DNA of 61,486 nt from a virus, in IMG/VR virus record IMGVR_UViG_3300032215_000085, positions 1 through 61,486 of that record. One strand, given 5' to 3'. This document shows positions 37,401 to 47,542 of this stretch, piece by piece. Numbering within the stretch: the first letter of the stretch is position 1; each line of letters starts with the position of its first letter. Below the pieces are notes generated by a model that did not search any database, was not told the origin of the DNA, and was given only the letters and a program-made list of their open reading frames with translations. The position numbers and the translations under genes were made by a program.

Positions 37401-40400
37401 GGATATGTTAACTTCAATGACATTAAGATGTATAGTTTCTCATTTGATAGATTGTGTGTAGGTACACTGACTGCAAATGACATATATCAGGGTGATTATA
37501 TCTGGATTGCAGATGACTATGGTAATTGGAAAGTAATTACACCAATTCCAATGGGTACAATTGAAAAACATGTCAATGTCATCAATGTAAATAATAATTT
37601 TAATGGTACTGTTACATTTGAATTTGATTTCCCGCATGGATTGGTTAAAAATGATACATTCATGATTGTTAACTATGATTCTTCTATTGACGGATTTTAT
37701 AGAGTTAATACTGTAGGTGGACTAACAACGGTGACAGTAGATTTATCATTGCCATCGGAGATCACCGTTATTACTAGTTTGGGTATTGCGTCTAAATTTC
37801 AAACACAACGCATAACAACTACAAAAGAATTATCTAACTTATTATTAATGAATGACGGCGCCAGCCAACAGAAAATATGGATTGACACCGATCAAAATGG
37901 TAAGTGGGCAGTATACCAGAAAGATTTAAGTTACAAATATACTAATTTATTGAAGAAATCAGGTACACAGAATTTTGGTAACGCGGTAATATTTGATAAA
38001 GATTTAGGTGTATATGTAGGAGATCCGGGAGCAAAAACAATTTATAGATATGCATATGCTAAAGCAGGAACGTATGGTGTAACTTCACTTAATGCAAACA
38101 CATATGAATATAAAGAATCGGTTTATGTTAATACAACTGGATTTGGAACTGCAATGGCTAAGTCAGATGATATCATTGTAATTACTTCACCTGATGCGGC
38201 AAACAGTTATATCTATATTGGTGTATTACATCCAAGTTCTCATAAATCTTTTGTAGTTCAACAATTAATTACTATTGCTGGTAAGCGTGTTGGTGATGCA
38301 GTAGCGTTATCCGGTGACAAGAAATGGTTATATTTAAATTCATTAGCAGAAGCAAAAGTATATGTATACCGTCTTGATGATAATCCTAATCGCATATCTG
38401 CTGGATTTGTACTTTCATCTCCAATTGACCTTTATGCAACCGGTTTCATTGTTGCCGGAGATCAATCCGATGGATTAGGTCACGGAGACAAGATTTCTTT
38501 TACCAATGCAATTAAAGCAGAAACATATATCATTGAAACCGCTGAATACGATCTTGGTACAAACAAAACTACTTTTTATATTCAAGGTAATTTTAAATCA
38601 CCTGTGGTTAATGGAACTACAGTTTATAAAGTAACATATAATTATTCAAGTGTAACAACATTAGATGTATCAGATGTTATTCCTGCTTGGTCAGGCTCTA
38701 CCTCCTACAGTGTAGGTGCAGTTGTATATTATAGTGGTAACACATACATAGCAGTAGGCGGCAGCACTAACCAAAATCCAAGAACCCAGACAGTATACTG
38801 GAAAGTATCTAACACTGGCTTTGGTACTACACTCTCTACTAACTATGATGGAAGTAAAGTTTTTATCAGTGCTCCTGCATTAGATTTTACACCAACACTA
38901 TTCAATATGGGTGCAGTGTATGTGTATACTAGAATTGTTCAGAACATTACCTATGTAAGAGATTCTTTAGACTGGACAGACTTAACTACTAAGCTAGCAT
39001 GGGCTCCATTTAATGGTATTTCTGTAATCCATAATGGAAATTTACTAGTTCCTAATATAGATTATACTACAACATCTAATTTGGTTACATTCAAATACCC
39101 GTTTAGAGTTGGGGCAGGTGATCTCGTTAATATTAGTTCGGGTGATTTTATCTTTACACAAACATTGACTCCGTATGATTATAGAACAAGTATCAGATCC
39201 GGTATTGCATTTGGAACAGGATTAGACACCAATAGATTTGGTAATGATGTTCTTGTTGGTGCACCGTTTGATATATCACCTGAAAACTATGAAGGTGCAG
39301 TTTATAGATATACACATGAAGGTAAAAAATACGGAACAGTTACTGGAATTAGGCCAGTTACCCTATCGTATGGAGCTGTTATTTTTATTAATGGATTTGC
39401 TGTCCCAATACCAGGCACCGGTGTTACTGATATAGTAAAAGCAATCAATGGCTTAGGACTTTCCCCCGATCAGTCTTTAAACGTGGGTGCCACTGAAATG
39501 CCTGGTGGAATATTACGCCTTTACTTAATTGACAATACTCTTGGTAAATTGAATGACAAATTAACAATTTCCGCATTCTATAAGTCAGTACTTGATGATT
39601 TAGGAATAGCAGAATATACTCAAACACAAACTATTCGTGAAGTACACAGTACAACGCATCCAACTCAATTTGGTTATTCTATAAAGTTCAACGAATATAA
39701 TTCTGTAGCAATTAGTGCGCCCGTAGCTAATAGATTTGCCGCAACAACGTTTGATTTTATTGATGATAGTAAATCAAATAATGATACATATTTTGATAAT
39801 AACTTCACACGATTTGTTGACTCGTTTGCAAACGCCGGTGCAGTATTTGTTTATGACTATATTGCGGAATACAATGAAAGTCTAACTAACTTAGGTAGTT
39901 ACGTGTTTGCACAATCATGCAATGATTTAATTACTAACGTTGGACCTAATGCATTCTATGGAAAGAAACTAGCATTTAGCGAATATAATTTGGTAGTGGG
40001 TATACCTGACAATTTGTCAGGAGATGGATTTAATGGTAGAGTAATTGTATATAGAAATAGTACAAACAAACCAAATTGGAATATCTTTAGAAAGTCAAAC
40101 GTAATAGTTGATATTGATAAATTATCCGGAGTACAAATATACAACAACGATACTAATGAACGTATTCAATCATTGGATTATATTGATCCTTTACAAGGTA
40201 AATTGTTGGGTGTTGTATTAGAAAATTTAGATTATATTGATAGCATTGATCCTGCAGGATATAATACAGATGTTAGAAATCACAACTTAGTTTGGTCTAG
40301 TGAACATGTTGGTAAACTGTGGTTTGACACATCGTCAACACGTTTTGTAAACTATCACCAAGAAGATAATGTGTATAATAGTAAATACTGGGGTACAGTT

Positions 40401-43400
40401 TTCCCTGACAGTACTGTAAGTGTATATACTTGGGTTGAAAGCGATGTCACCCCTGTTAACTATGCAGGAACAGGAAGACCTTATGATTTAGAATCATATA
40501 CAACAACAGTTGAAGTAGACAGTGCCGGATCATTGGTATTGAAATACTATTACTGGGTCAAGAATACTAACGTTATTCAAATTGTTAAAGGTAAAACTTT
40601 ATCCGACACAATCTTGGAGTTGTATATTGCAAATCCAATAACATCAGGTGTACCGTTCTTTGCGGCATATAAACCTAATGTGTTTGGTCTATACAGTGCT
40701 AGTGAATTTATTACAGACGTAACTTCTAGTTTATATATAGGATTTAGTTCTGGTAGTAATGAAACACCTGCATACAATGAATATAAATTAATTCGTGCAG
40801 GTTATGAAGATGACTTCATCTCAGGTATCCCCTCAATGTATACCGAGCATACTGAACCGGAAGCAATGTATGAAAAATTACTAGACAGCCTAGCTGGTAT
40901 GGACAGTCAAGGTCGTGTAGTTCCCGACATTTATTTACCTAAATTGATGCAAACAGGAACAGCGTATAGACCTAGACAAAGTATGTTTAAGAATAGATTG
41001 AAAGCATTGTCTAACTATTTTGGATATGCTAATAATGTATTGAAGCAATACCCTATTGCTGAGTTTAAAACTCCTAGTTTGTTAGGTTCAAGTAATAGCG
41101 CAAGTAGCACAGTAAGAGCACCAACATTCTTTACAATCACCGGTATTGATTTTGATACAACTAAGTACTGGGAATATACGTATTGGTGGGCAGAAGGATA
41201 TAGTGTTAATACTAAGATTGATGTTGAAGTTTCTAAATATTATGGTCTTGCCACACTAATTCCAAATACAGGTACGATTGCCGGCGTCACTGCAAATAGT
41301 GAAGGTAAGCGTGAAGTATATGTTTACAACGGAAAATCTTGGGATAGAATTGGATTAGAACAAGGAACAATTCAAATTAAAGAATCACTGTGGAATTATT
41401 CTGGAAACAAAATTGGTTTTGACAGTAATTTCTTTGACTTAGATGCATATGATTCATATCCTTCAATGGAAACTCGTTATATTATTCGTGCATTAAATGA
41501 ACAGATTTACACAGAAACATTGCGTATTCACCGTAATAAAAGTTTAATATTGTTATTTGAATATATTGTAAGTGAGAATACAACCTCGCAAAATAATTTG
41601 ACTTGGTTGAATAAAACATCACTAGTAGATGTACAACATACCTTGCGTGAATTGGCTCAGGACAAAAATTATAAGCGTGATAATCAAGTGTTCTTAGAAG
41701 GCTTTATTAATGAAGTTAAACCTTATCGTGTAGTAATTAAAGAATTCTTATTGAAATATACTAAATCAGAATCTTACACAGGACAAGTCACTGACTTTGA
41801 TTTACCAGGTAGATATAACCCTACTATTGATAGATTTATAACACCTAATTTAGTTTTTGACTCAGTAAAAGCTACTGGGCAAGTACTACCTACTAACACT
41901 ATTTGGACTGATAGTTTATACTCTGATTGGTATAATAATTATGGTATATCATTAACAGGAAAAGCTAATACACCTATTACATCTTTGGCAGTATATTTAG
42001 ATACTATTAGTGCTGTCTTGTATGTTAATGATGCATTTGGACTACCAATAACAGGTAGAATTAAAATTGATGATGAGTATATTGATTATTCTCAGATTAA
42101 CAGGGAAAAAGGTAAATTATATAGTCTAACCCGCGGCGCCGGCAATAGCGATATTGCAGAGCATATTCCGGGAACAACCGTATATATTGATTTACCTGGA
42201 GTAGTGTTATTAGATTCCGGTAGAGACTATATTGACCCTCCTCAAATCAGTGCAGTAGTTGACACAACAATTTATCCAGCACCAACTAGACCTGCTACTC
42301 TTGTACCAATTATGTCAAGTGGTAAAGTAATTGATATTGTTGTAACTGATCCGGGATTAGGGTATACAACTAAACCGGATATTGTAATTCAAGCATCTGT
42401 CACTGTATTATTTGATAGTGCAGATATTAACTATGTAGATAATACTATTAACATTAACGCAGTTTCATTAATAACAGGAGACGCAATAAAATATACTAAA
42501 GGATTAACAAGTCTTGGAATCTCTGGATTACAAAACAAAAAATATTACTATGTGCGTGTGATTAGTAGCGATAACTTGTTTCATAAAAAATCAGTTATAG
42601 CATTGTACACTACCAAAAATAATGCAATGATAGATTCACATCGAGTGAATTTAGCTGAAAGTGTAAACAGTATTAATAACAGATTGGAAGTTTCTGCAAG
42701 GGCAGTACCTATAATATCTAACACACCAACCAGAGAATTAACTTCTACATTAAAATTTGATAGAACAAGTTATAGAACCAAAGTTGAAGATTGGATTTCT
42801 GGTGAATATTATGGTAGTTTAGTAACAAATAATGGTACAGAAAGTAGTTTAGACTTACCGGTAAACTACGCCATACCTTATCCAGGAGTTACTGGTGTGG
42901 CAACTCATCCAGGTAGACTAACAGACGGTGCAGGCGCAATATTTAATATATATAATATTTTATTTGGTCTAATCTATGATGCTGAAATTACTTTTGAAGG
43001 AACATCGTATGATGTTGGAGATATTGTTACTATTGCAGGTGCTAATTTAGGCGGAACAACACCCACAAATAACTGTCGGTTAACAGTTACTGCAATTAGT
43101 AACGTTGGGGGAATCACTGCTGTAACAGTAGCAGGCACTCCCTCAACAGTAACACGTGCTAGTATTCAGCAAGCAATATTACCAATAACATCAGTTGGCT
43201 CTGTAAATGCAACAATTGCGTCTACTACTGCCGGTAGTATATTTGGTAACCAGTTTGTAGCCTCTGGTACAATACAAGGGCTGTTTATTCCAGGCATGAT
43301 TTTAAGCGGCGGAACTATCCCTGCATACTCAGTGTATATTACTGAAGTTGTAACTGCTAAATTTACTGCTGAAATATTTGGAACTAGTACTGTTAAAATA

Positions 43401-46400
43401 CTTACTGGAAATACGCCAAAGTTTGGTATGTTAGTTACCGGTTACTCAATACCAGCAAATACTTTTGTTATTGGGGTGTCTGGTGAGTATGTATCATTGT
43501 CTAATATTGTTAGAAAAACTCCGCAGGTGCAATTTGTAGATTTTACTGGTGTAATTTATAATCTTAATACAAGACTAAATCAGGGTACAACTACTATTAC
43601 TGGTACTTCAGGTGATACGTCAATCGCTTTGAATTATTCAGTCACTAACTTACAGCCAGGACAAATCAAAGGACTACAATTATATTTCTACAAAATAATT
43701 AATCCATATACATATGTTGACCCAAGATCAGGTGGTGCAACTATCAAAGTATTCAAGCCAAACTTTGCAGTACAAAGCATAACAGATGAATATTTTATTC
43801 AAATTATTGATCCTGGTACTATTTACACGGGCGGAGACACTATTGTAATTAAAGGTAGTAATTTGGGAGGTGTTGACGGTGTTAATGATGCTAAGATAAC
43901 AGTAAATATGGCTGATAGTCATGGTGGAATAAACGTATATGAATTGCACGGGGTAGCAGTACATGTGTTTGCACAATATTATGTTAAACCAATAAGTCAA
44001 ACACAAGTGGCATTATTCTACGATGCCGCACTGTTGAGACCTGTACCAAATAATGCCTTTACATTCCATAGTGGTGATTACGCATATATCCCAGAACCAA
44101 TCTATATTACATCTGGGCACACTCGTAGTCCTTATAGTTTAGTAAACTATAATAACACTTTGTATCGTTGTATTACAAGTAATCACGACATTACATTTGA
44201 TTTTAACAAATGGGAAGAAGTACGCAGTGATGAATTTGATTTGAATGCATTAGATAGAATCATGGGGTTCTATAACCCAACAGATAATATGCCAGGTAAA
44301 AATTTACCAATGTTAGTTTCTGGTATTGATTATCCAAACAATACTTATTTTGGTCAATCTTTTAATGATTTAGTAAATGAACTAGACACTATATTAAAGG
44401 ATCAAATATTCTACCCTAGCAATATTAATTTATACGGTATTATAGTAACTGACCAGAATGTTTTGGTTGCAATCGGTGATACCGAATCGTATTCTATTAT
44501 AATGTTGAGTTACGACACCGGAGTTACTTGGACTATTAAACAAATCAGTAAAAACGTATTAAATGTACAAGATATTATATATGACGAAGGACATTATGTT
44601 ATCGTAACAGGCAACATACATTCACCAATACTTACTAGTAACGATTTAGAACATTGGGTATCAGTGGGTGATTTTACACCATATGATACTACTAAGTTTG
44701 ATGATACAGGATACGATAGTTCCTCAATCTCTGCACCAAAAGACAAACTGCATAGTGTAATTTATAATAACAATTTCTATATTGCTGTAGGTGATGAGTT
44801 ATTGGTTAGTACAGATAGTTATACTTGGAACGTTCAATATAGCTTTCAAAGTCAATTGCCTCAACAATTTAACCGTGTAGCATATGTATCATCTGCGTTC
44901 TTTGATGGTTATATTGCTACTGGTCTTGGTACAATTACAAATACTACTGTTAATGGTTATACATCATTAGTTTCTACTTCTAAAACCTTCAGAAGTTTGA
45001 ATGGTTTGGATTGGCAAGAAATACTACCAAGAGTAGTAACAACTGGATTGAATGTAATATTGTCATCAGGAACTATAATAATTTTAGCTGGTGATAATTA
45101 TAAGGTATTTACATCAACTAACTCACATGCATGGGATCCGGCAGCAATTAATGGAGCCGCAAAAACATCAAACTTGTTGAACGGATTATATGCTAATGGA
45201 ATGTTTATTATTGTAGGTGATGATGGTACCATTATAACTAGTTCAGATGGAATTAACTGGAGTGAGGTAGAATCTAATACTACTAAATCATTGTTTGCAG
45301 TCACATACACCAATAATCATTGGATTATTGTTGGTGCTGATGCTACTATTTTACGTAGTAATGATGCTGTTATTTGGGAAAATGTATCATTGATTAAGAC
45401 AGAAGAAAACTTCTATCAAATCAAAGGTGATCCGTTTATATCTGGTTATGGTCCAGAAGAATTAGTGCCAAGCGTATTGACAGATACATTGACTATGACA
45501 GTAACTACACGTCCAGGAAGTACGTGGGCAGTTGAAGATTACCCATTCAATGGATTTACAGTTAAAACATTTACAAATGCACTTACTAGTTTACCAATTG
45601 ATTTTTCAATGGTTACTGAAAATCCCGCACAACTTGCAGTGTACTTAATGGACTCTTCTACCAATTTAGGACTTAGAATCTATGAAGATATTACACCTAC
45701 ATCAACTAATAGCTATTCATATTCTATTGATTGGATTAAACAATCAATCACACTAAGTACATTGGATAGTATAAGTTTATACGATGATACTAAACATTTG
45801 CAAATTGAAGTCTATGAATTTGGTAATGGTAATCAAGAAACAAGAAGCAATTCACAGAATATGCCATTACGTATTGACTCGGTGACTGGTCATAGCGAAA
45901 TATGGTTAGGTTTTGCATATGCACCAACTGTGTACGCTACACCGATTGTCTACCTAAACGGTAAGCCTTTAATATACTTAGATGACTATGTAATTTCTAC
46001 TACTGCATCTAAGCAAGCTAAATTGTTGTTCAATACAACATATCATCCTGAAAATGATTATTTAAGTTTTGTAATAATGGGTACACCAGTAAACTTTAAA
46101 CAAAATAGTTTTAGTGTACCGCAAACACAAATATTTGAAGTTGCACCTTCTATAACTAGTTTGACGTTAGATAATTTTGTTGGTTTACCCTCAGGCGGAT
46201 ATACAAATGATGTGGATGCTATCGTAGAATATAACGGTTCACGTTTAATTTCTACTGTAGACTATACTATCGCAGTTGATACTGGTACAGAAATTGGTAC
46301 AGTGACATTGTTGTTCAATCCAGCATCTGATGAAGATTTAATTAGTGTCACTACATTCCATGACACACATGACCAATACTTGTTAACAGAAAATATTAAC

Positions 46401-47525
46401 ACACTACAAATAACTCCATTAGTATATGTCAATACTGATAAGGGTGATTTGACATTGATTGTTACTTCAACCCCTGAGTTTATTACCGGTGACTTGATAA
46501 CAGTTGATGGAATAGTAGGTACTACCCAGTTAAATGGCAACAAATATTATGCTAGATTATTGGATTCGGTAACAGAAGGTTCAATCACATATCAACCAAT
46601 TAAATTATTTTATGATTCTTTATTAGCAAAACCAGTAACTGGAAAAGTATTAACAAAGTATGTTTCTGGCGGATACGTTTGGAAATCTTCTAATACATAC
46701 GTAATAAATCAACCTAGTTTAACGTTAACTAATATCAATAGATTATTTGTAACGGTTAATGGATACAGAGTTGATAATAGTAGATTAAAATTAAAGAGCG
46801 GAAACAAACTTAACATATTGGAAGCAATCAATATTGGTGACAAAGTTGTAATCACTAGCATGATTTCTAACCCTACACCAAATCAAATGGTATATGTAAA
46901 TCATATTGATAAAAACGGTGAACAGTTAATATACCGTGCTAATTCGGGTGTAAGAACTTGGTTAGCAAAAGATTTAGAAGTACTAGATAGCCAAATATAT
47001 GTTGATAATGTTGCTAAGTTATTAGATTTAGTTAAGGAAAAAGTAGTTGCAGTTGTTGTAAATGATACTGTTGCATGTTTTGTTAACTATGCAGTTGAGA
47101 CTATTAAAGAAATTTCTGTATATAATATCTCTACACTAACTCAAATTAGTCCTGAAAATATTACTTTGTCTATTAGAAATTCTAGACCAGTAATCTATAT
47201 AGCTAAGGGGGCTTCTGAATCTGATAATTTAGAAGTTTCTTTGCGCTTAGGTAATACTATTAATATTGATGGGGAAATTATTACTTTTAAGAAGGTTAAT
47301 ACTAAAACTAACATCATCTCAGGAATTACCCGAGGAGTTAATGGATCTGGTGCTAGAAAAATGCACACTGAATATACTATGGTTTATGGAGTTAAGTTGA
47401 CTAACACATTGTTCAATTACTACTACAACCGTACTTGGAACAGTGAGGAATACTCAGCAGAGGGTGATCCATTACAAATTAGTGACAGCTTCCCGGCTAA
47501 CTTCTTACAGGTCGGTACAGAATAA
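31404..47525 (+). CDS. Giant baseplate protein in the gp7 position, 5,373 aa
   Basis: A single open frame of 16 kb after gp6. The N-terminus (VRTLDFLPEIFRTETNNQFL, then YIVEPNKVRQQYQFEPGVVF) is typical of large gp7-position proteins in T4-like environmental phages. Visible modules: CBM5/12-like segments near residues 1775-1810 (ENWSANVKYVKGSIITYQNK) and 2420-2460 (SYSVGAVVYYSGNTYIAVGG); FG-GAP/integrin-like propeller repeats near 2190-2890 (RFGNDVLVGAPFDISPENYE, GAVYRY); a conserved block near 3125-3215; and a BNR/YCF48-like propeller near 4335-4665 (IIVGDDGTIITSSDGINWSE). A motif IDDEYIDY...TRGAGNS recurs near 3555 and 5290. Probably a wedge arm with host-binding modules. T4 gp7 is 1,032 aa. 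Confidence 0.85.
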   Translation: MANRVRTLDFLPEIFRTETNNQFLGATLDQLITLPKLDKIEGYIGRKFEYGLTASDSYIVEPNKVRQQYQFEPGVVFTKTNTSTAVDFLTYPGLVDALAAENGSVINHSKLFANQFYSWDSFVDLDKLVNFSQYYWLPDGPDVVDVKTSLLYNKLDYVVTNQSIDYQISANDISLGKNPIISLLRGGTYTFNISQPNKFYIQTSPGTSGKNPSRTNLSNREIYGVDNNGINSGFMTFTVPYATDQDNIRYPGNNPVDIVTTLPFEKIHGMPLSKLKDIDGVNSLRNRTLMFYGFKPGTTAKLTNFYDNVAFDEVTYDGGDLTVITNNFYKINYVSEDGGDPVIILTEHKVIPTNQKITAIFGETFISRDFVKNQLGEIVKLAQITADLDTLYYQDAVDPLKTGLIKLVEDNVSHKINVETDILGKKTYKSPFGVVFTNGMKINFVGSILPESYRDKKYYVEGVGTGIQLIPETDVLVPETFSQIVYKSYDNEGFDTSTFSERLNVPVVKDYITISRNARNRNAWSRSNRWFHIDVLKATALYSSGKISNAALNNADNRAKRPIIEFYPNLKLFNSGTVHKTFVDFIDTTTTNANTQVSGKTSYIPDGSLPLFDGATIVFTADTDIEVRNKIFTVKFQSITGFGTPVITLTNANKDVILANEQVVSKRGTNNVGKTYYFSGSTWTYAQAKTLINQPPIFDVFDINGISFNNQSYYQGSDFKGSKLFSYATGTGTDDTVLGFPIKYSSVANIGDINFNVDFNSDTFNFIKNFVSTTYKITDGYVHNYTSRTGYSRKIGWETAVGESFQYQAFEFQYQIGVTTPSIKFNILPVTGSPWPTVRVFADSTELTTSQFTVTTSTKLNQTVITLLYPPTVNTMMQVLIYSNDPLDSKAYFTIPSNLSNNPFNVDIPELSLGDLRGHYQSIYKNSRKVTGDVFGANNFRDAGNLISYSTKIIRNSAPMVNLAAFMRHNEYNLIDSLSFNAQEYVKFKQLMLSTVDQSEYIPTMSGAQMLDDVLQQIASYKQESDSFFWSDMLPARAPYISKTYTFNAFIDTSFFPLSKIYDFKNANYNSILVYSKNTISGIDRYTQLIKDLDYTISSTQPKLQITKDLVAGDTIIINEFNTTYGSYVPSTPSKLGLYPASRPSIVLDNSYLIPTYFIKGHDGSLTKLYGAYNNGYLEDFKDKVLLEFETRIYNNIKVSSPIPINEDEIIPGYFRSTGNSLTEVQNIYSANFLDWAGKNNIDFANNFYSTSEKFTWNYKDSTDKNNKVITQGFWRGIYLWYYDTTTPHSTPWEMLGLSDKPSWWDSRYGEAPYTSDNAVLWSDIEAGRVNGAVNSRRTRPGLSKILPVDSYGNLKNPFNTMIRDYSKSVFNTAWDVGDVGPAEYSYRRSSNWPFDLMKIIALLKPAKFFSLSQDIDLYTYSPEFNQFLLDGFLHENKIPLLYGSGTAQHSYMNWIVDYVQRTGHVGYDNVTTLLNNLDVRLIYRIAGFTDKEYLNFYLEKTSTNSNNVSLLLPSESYNVILYQNQPEFTIRYSSIIIQRTLNGYSVTGNNQTRSYFMTYTSDPDGTYKEIEVNGIKVNIPNNYNTKIKYVPYGNVFATAQALGEFIINYGRYLTDQGIQFDNQENGFILNWDQMVAEALYWVGANWEVGSLISINPIANRLVIDKDSLIVQPLSAQDKNFILNQNLYAIHTSDLAILRDDTRFEVRPLNDGDTISYFTASLNSLEHGIVFDNVSLFNDTIFNKLTGLRQNRLFLRGQKTAEWNGTLNAQGFILNQDNIENWSANVKYVKGSIITYQNKYWMANKTVLASLTFNTNDWIETDYEKIQKGLLPNASTRASESALYYDTKTANLKNDGDLLGFSLIGYRPREYLSASDLSDISQVNLFKSFIGEKGTKNAVNIAQNITLDVGQIKYDVYENWAIKTAEYGGITNHNFIEFKLSKTQLTGNPNIIGIVNDTPEPGLLQTVPLYGLTNFGSVIADINILPRKPLDYFEKLPSAGYVNFNDIKMYSFSFDRLCVGTLTANDIYQGDYIWIADDYGNWKVITPIPMGTIEKHVNVINVNNNFNGTVTFEFDFPHGLVKNDTFMIVNYDSSIDGFYRVNTVGGLTTVTVDLSLPSEITVITSLGIASKFQTQRITTTKELSNLLLMNDGASQQKIWIDTDQNGKWAVYQKDLSYKYTNLLKKSGTQNFGNAVIFDKDLGVYVGDPGAKTIYRYAYAKAGTYGVTSLNANTYEYKESVYVNTTGFGTAMAKSDDIIVITSPDAANSYIYIGVLHPSSHKSFVVQQLITIAGKRVGDAVALSGDKKWLYLNSLAEAKVYVYRLDDNPNRISAGFVLSSPIDLYATGFIVAGDQSDGLGHGDKISFTNAIKAETYIIETAEYDLGTNKTTFYIQGNFKSPVVNGTTVYKVTYNYSSVTTLDVSDVIPAWSGSTSYSVGAVVYYSGNTYIAVGGSTNQNPRTQTVYWKVSNTGFGTTLSTNYDGSKVFISAPALDFTPTLFNMGAVYVYTRIVQNITYVRDSLDWTDLTTKLAWAPFNGISVIHNGNLLVPNIDYTTTSNLVTFKYPFRVGAGDLVNISSGDFIFTQTLTPYDYRTSIRSGIAFGTGLDTNRFGNDVLVGAPFDISPENYEGAVYRYTHEGKKYGTVTGIRPVTLSYGAVIFINGFAVPIPGTGVTDIVKAINGLGLSPDQSLNVGATEMPGGILRLYLIDNTLGKLNDKLTISAFYKSVLDDLGIAEYTQTQTIREVHSTTHPTQFGYSIKFNEYNSVAISAPVANRFAATTFDFIDDSKSNNDTYFDNNFTRFVDSFANAGAVFVYDYIAEYNESLTNLGSYVFAQSCNDLITNVGPNAFYGKKLAFSEYNLVVGIPDNLSGDGFNGRVIVYRNSTNKPNWNIFRKSNVIVDIDKLSGVQIYNNDTNERIQSLDYIDPLQGKLLGVVLENLDYIDSIDPAGYNTDVRNHNLVWSSEHVGKLWFDTSSTRFVNYHQEDNVYNSKYWGTVFPDSTVSVYTWVESDVTPVNYAGTGRPYDLESYTTTVEVDSAGSLVLKYYYWVKNTNVIQIVKGKTLSDTILELYIANPITSGVPFFAAYKPNVFGLYSASEFITDVTSSLYIGFSSGSNETPAYNEYKLIRAGYEDDFISGIPSMYTEHTEPEAMYEKLLDSLAGMDSQGRVVPDIYLPKLMQTGTAYRPRQSMFKNRLKALSNYFGYANNVLKQYPIAEFKTPSLLGSSNSASSTVRAPTFFTITGIDFDTTKYWEYTYWWAEGYSVNTKIDVEVSKYYGLATLIPNTGTIAGVTANSEGKREVYVYNGKSWDRIGLEQGTIQIKESLWNYSGNKIGFDSNFFDLDAYDSYPSMETRYIIRALNEQIYTETLRIHRNKSLILLFEYIVSENTTSQNNLTWLNKTSLVDVQHTLRELAQDKNYKRDNQVFLEGFINEVKPYRVVIKEFLLKYTKSESYTGQVTDFDLPGRYNPTIDRFITPNLVFDSVKATGQVLPTNTIWTDSLYSDWYNNYGISLTGKANTPITSLAVYLDTISAVLYVNDAFGLPITGRIKIDDEYIDYSQINREKGKLYSLTRGAGNSDIAEHIPGTTVYIDLPGVVLLDSGRDYIDPPQISAVVDTTIYPAPTRPATLVPIMSSGKVIDIVVTDPGLGYTTKPDIVIQASVTVLFDSADINYVDNTININAVSLITGDAIKYTKGLTSLGISGLQNKKYYYVRVISSDNLFHKKSVIALYTTKNNAMIDSHRVNLAESVNSINNRLEVSARAVPIISNTPTRELTSTLKFDRTSYRTKVEDWISGEYYGSLVTNNGTESSLDLPVNYAIPYPGVTGVATHPGRLTDGAGAIFNIYNILFGLIYDAEITFEGTSYDVGDIVTIAGANLGGTTPTNNCRLTVTAISNVGGITAVTVAGTPSTVTRASIQQAILPITSVGSVNATIASTTAGSIFGNQFVASGTIQGLFIPGMILSGGTIPAYSVYITEVVTAKFTAEIFGTSTVKILTGNTPKFGMLVTGYSIPANTFVIGVSGEYVSLSNIVRKTPQVQFVDFTGVIYNLNTRLNQGTTTITGTSGDTSIALNYSVTNLQPGQIKGLQLYFYKIINPYTYVDPRSGGATIKVFKPNFAVQSITDEYFIQIIDPGTIYTGGDTIVIKGSNLGGVDGVNDAKITVNMADSHGGINVYELHGVAVHVFAQYYVKPISQTQVALFYDAALLRPVPNNAFTFHSGDYAYIPEPIYITSGHTRSPYSLVNYNNTLYRCITSNHDITFDFNKWEEVRSDEFDLNALDRIMGFYNPTDNMPGKNLPMLVSGIDYPNNTYFGQSFNDLVNELDTILKDQIFYPSNINLYGIIVTDQNVLVAIGDTESYSIIMLSYDTGVTWTIKQISKNVLNVQDIIYDEGHYVIVTGNIHSPILTSNDLEHWVSVGDFTPYDTTKFDDTGYDSSSISAPKDKLHSVIYNNNFYIAVGDELLVSTDSYTWNVQYSFQSQLPQQFNRVAYVSSAFFDGYIATGLGTITNTTVNGYTSLVSTSKTFRSLNGLDWQEILPRVVTTGLNVILSSGTIIILAGDNYKVFTSTNSHAWDPAAINGAAKTSNLLNGLYANGMFIIVGDDGTIITSSDGINWSEVESNTTKSLFAVTYTNNHWIIVGADATILRSNDAVIWENVSLIKTEENFYQIKGDPFISGYGPEELVPSVLTDTLTMTVTTRPGSTWAVEDYPFNGFTVKTFTNALTSLPIDFSMVTENPAQLAVYLMDSSTNLGLRIYEDITPTSTNSYSYSIDWIKQSITLSTLDSISLYDDTKHLQIEVYEFGNGNQETRSNSQNMPLRIDSVTGHSEIWLGFAYAPTVYATPIVYLNGKPLIYLDDYVISTTASKQAKLLFNTTYHPENDYLSFVIMGTPVNFKQNSFSVPQTQIFEVAPSITSLTLDNFVGLPSGGYTNDVDAIVEYNGSRLISTVDYTIAVDTGTEIGTVTLLFNPASDEDLISVTTFHDTHDQYLLTENINTLQITPLVYVNTDKGDLTLIVTSTPEFITGDLITVDGIVGTTQLNGNKYYARLLDSVTEGSITYQPIKLFYDSLLAKPVTGKVLTKYVSGGYVWKSSNTYVINQPSLTLTNINRLFVTVNGYRVDNSRLKLKSGNKLNILEAINIGDKVVITSMISNPTPNQMVYVNHIDKNGEQLIYRANSGVRTWLAKDLEVLDSQIYVDNVAKLLDLVKEKVVAVVVNDTVACFVNYAVETIKEISVYNISTLTQISPENITLSIRNSRPVIYIAKGASESDNLEVSLRLGNTINIDGEIITFKKVNTKTNIISGITRGVNGSGARKMHTEYTMVYGVKLTNTLFNYYYNRTWNSEEYSAEGDPLQISDSFPANFLQVGTE

Positions 47526-47527
47526 AT

Positions 47528-47535
47528 GATAAATA
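47528..47535 (+). promoter_or_regulatory. Late promoter box after the giant gene
   Basis: GATAAATA lies 7 bp before the ATG of a 45-codon ORF and 144 bp before the 205-aa gene. The nearness to the first ATG leaves almost no leader. Confidence 0.5.
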
Positions 47536-47542
47536 AACTATT

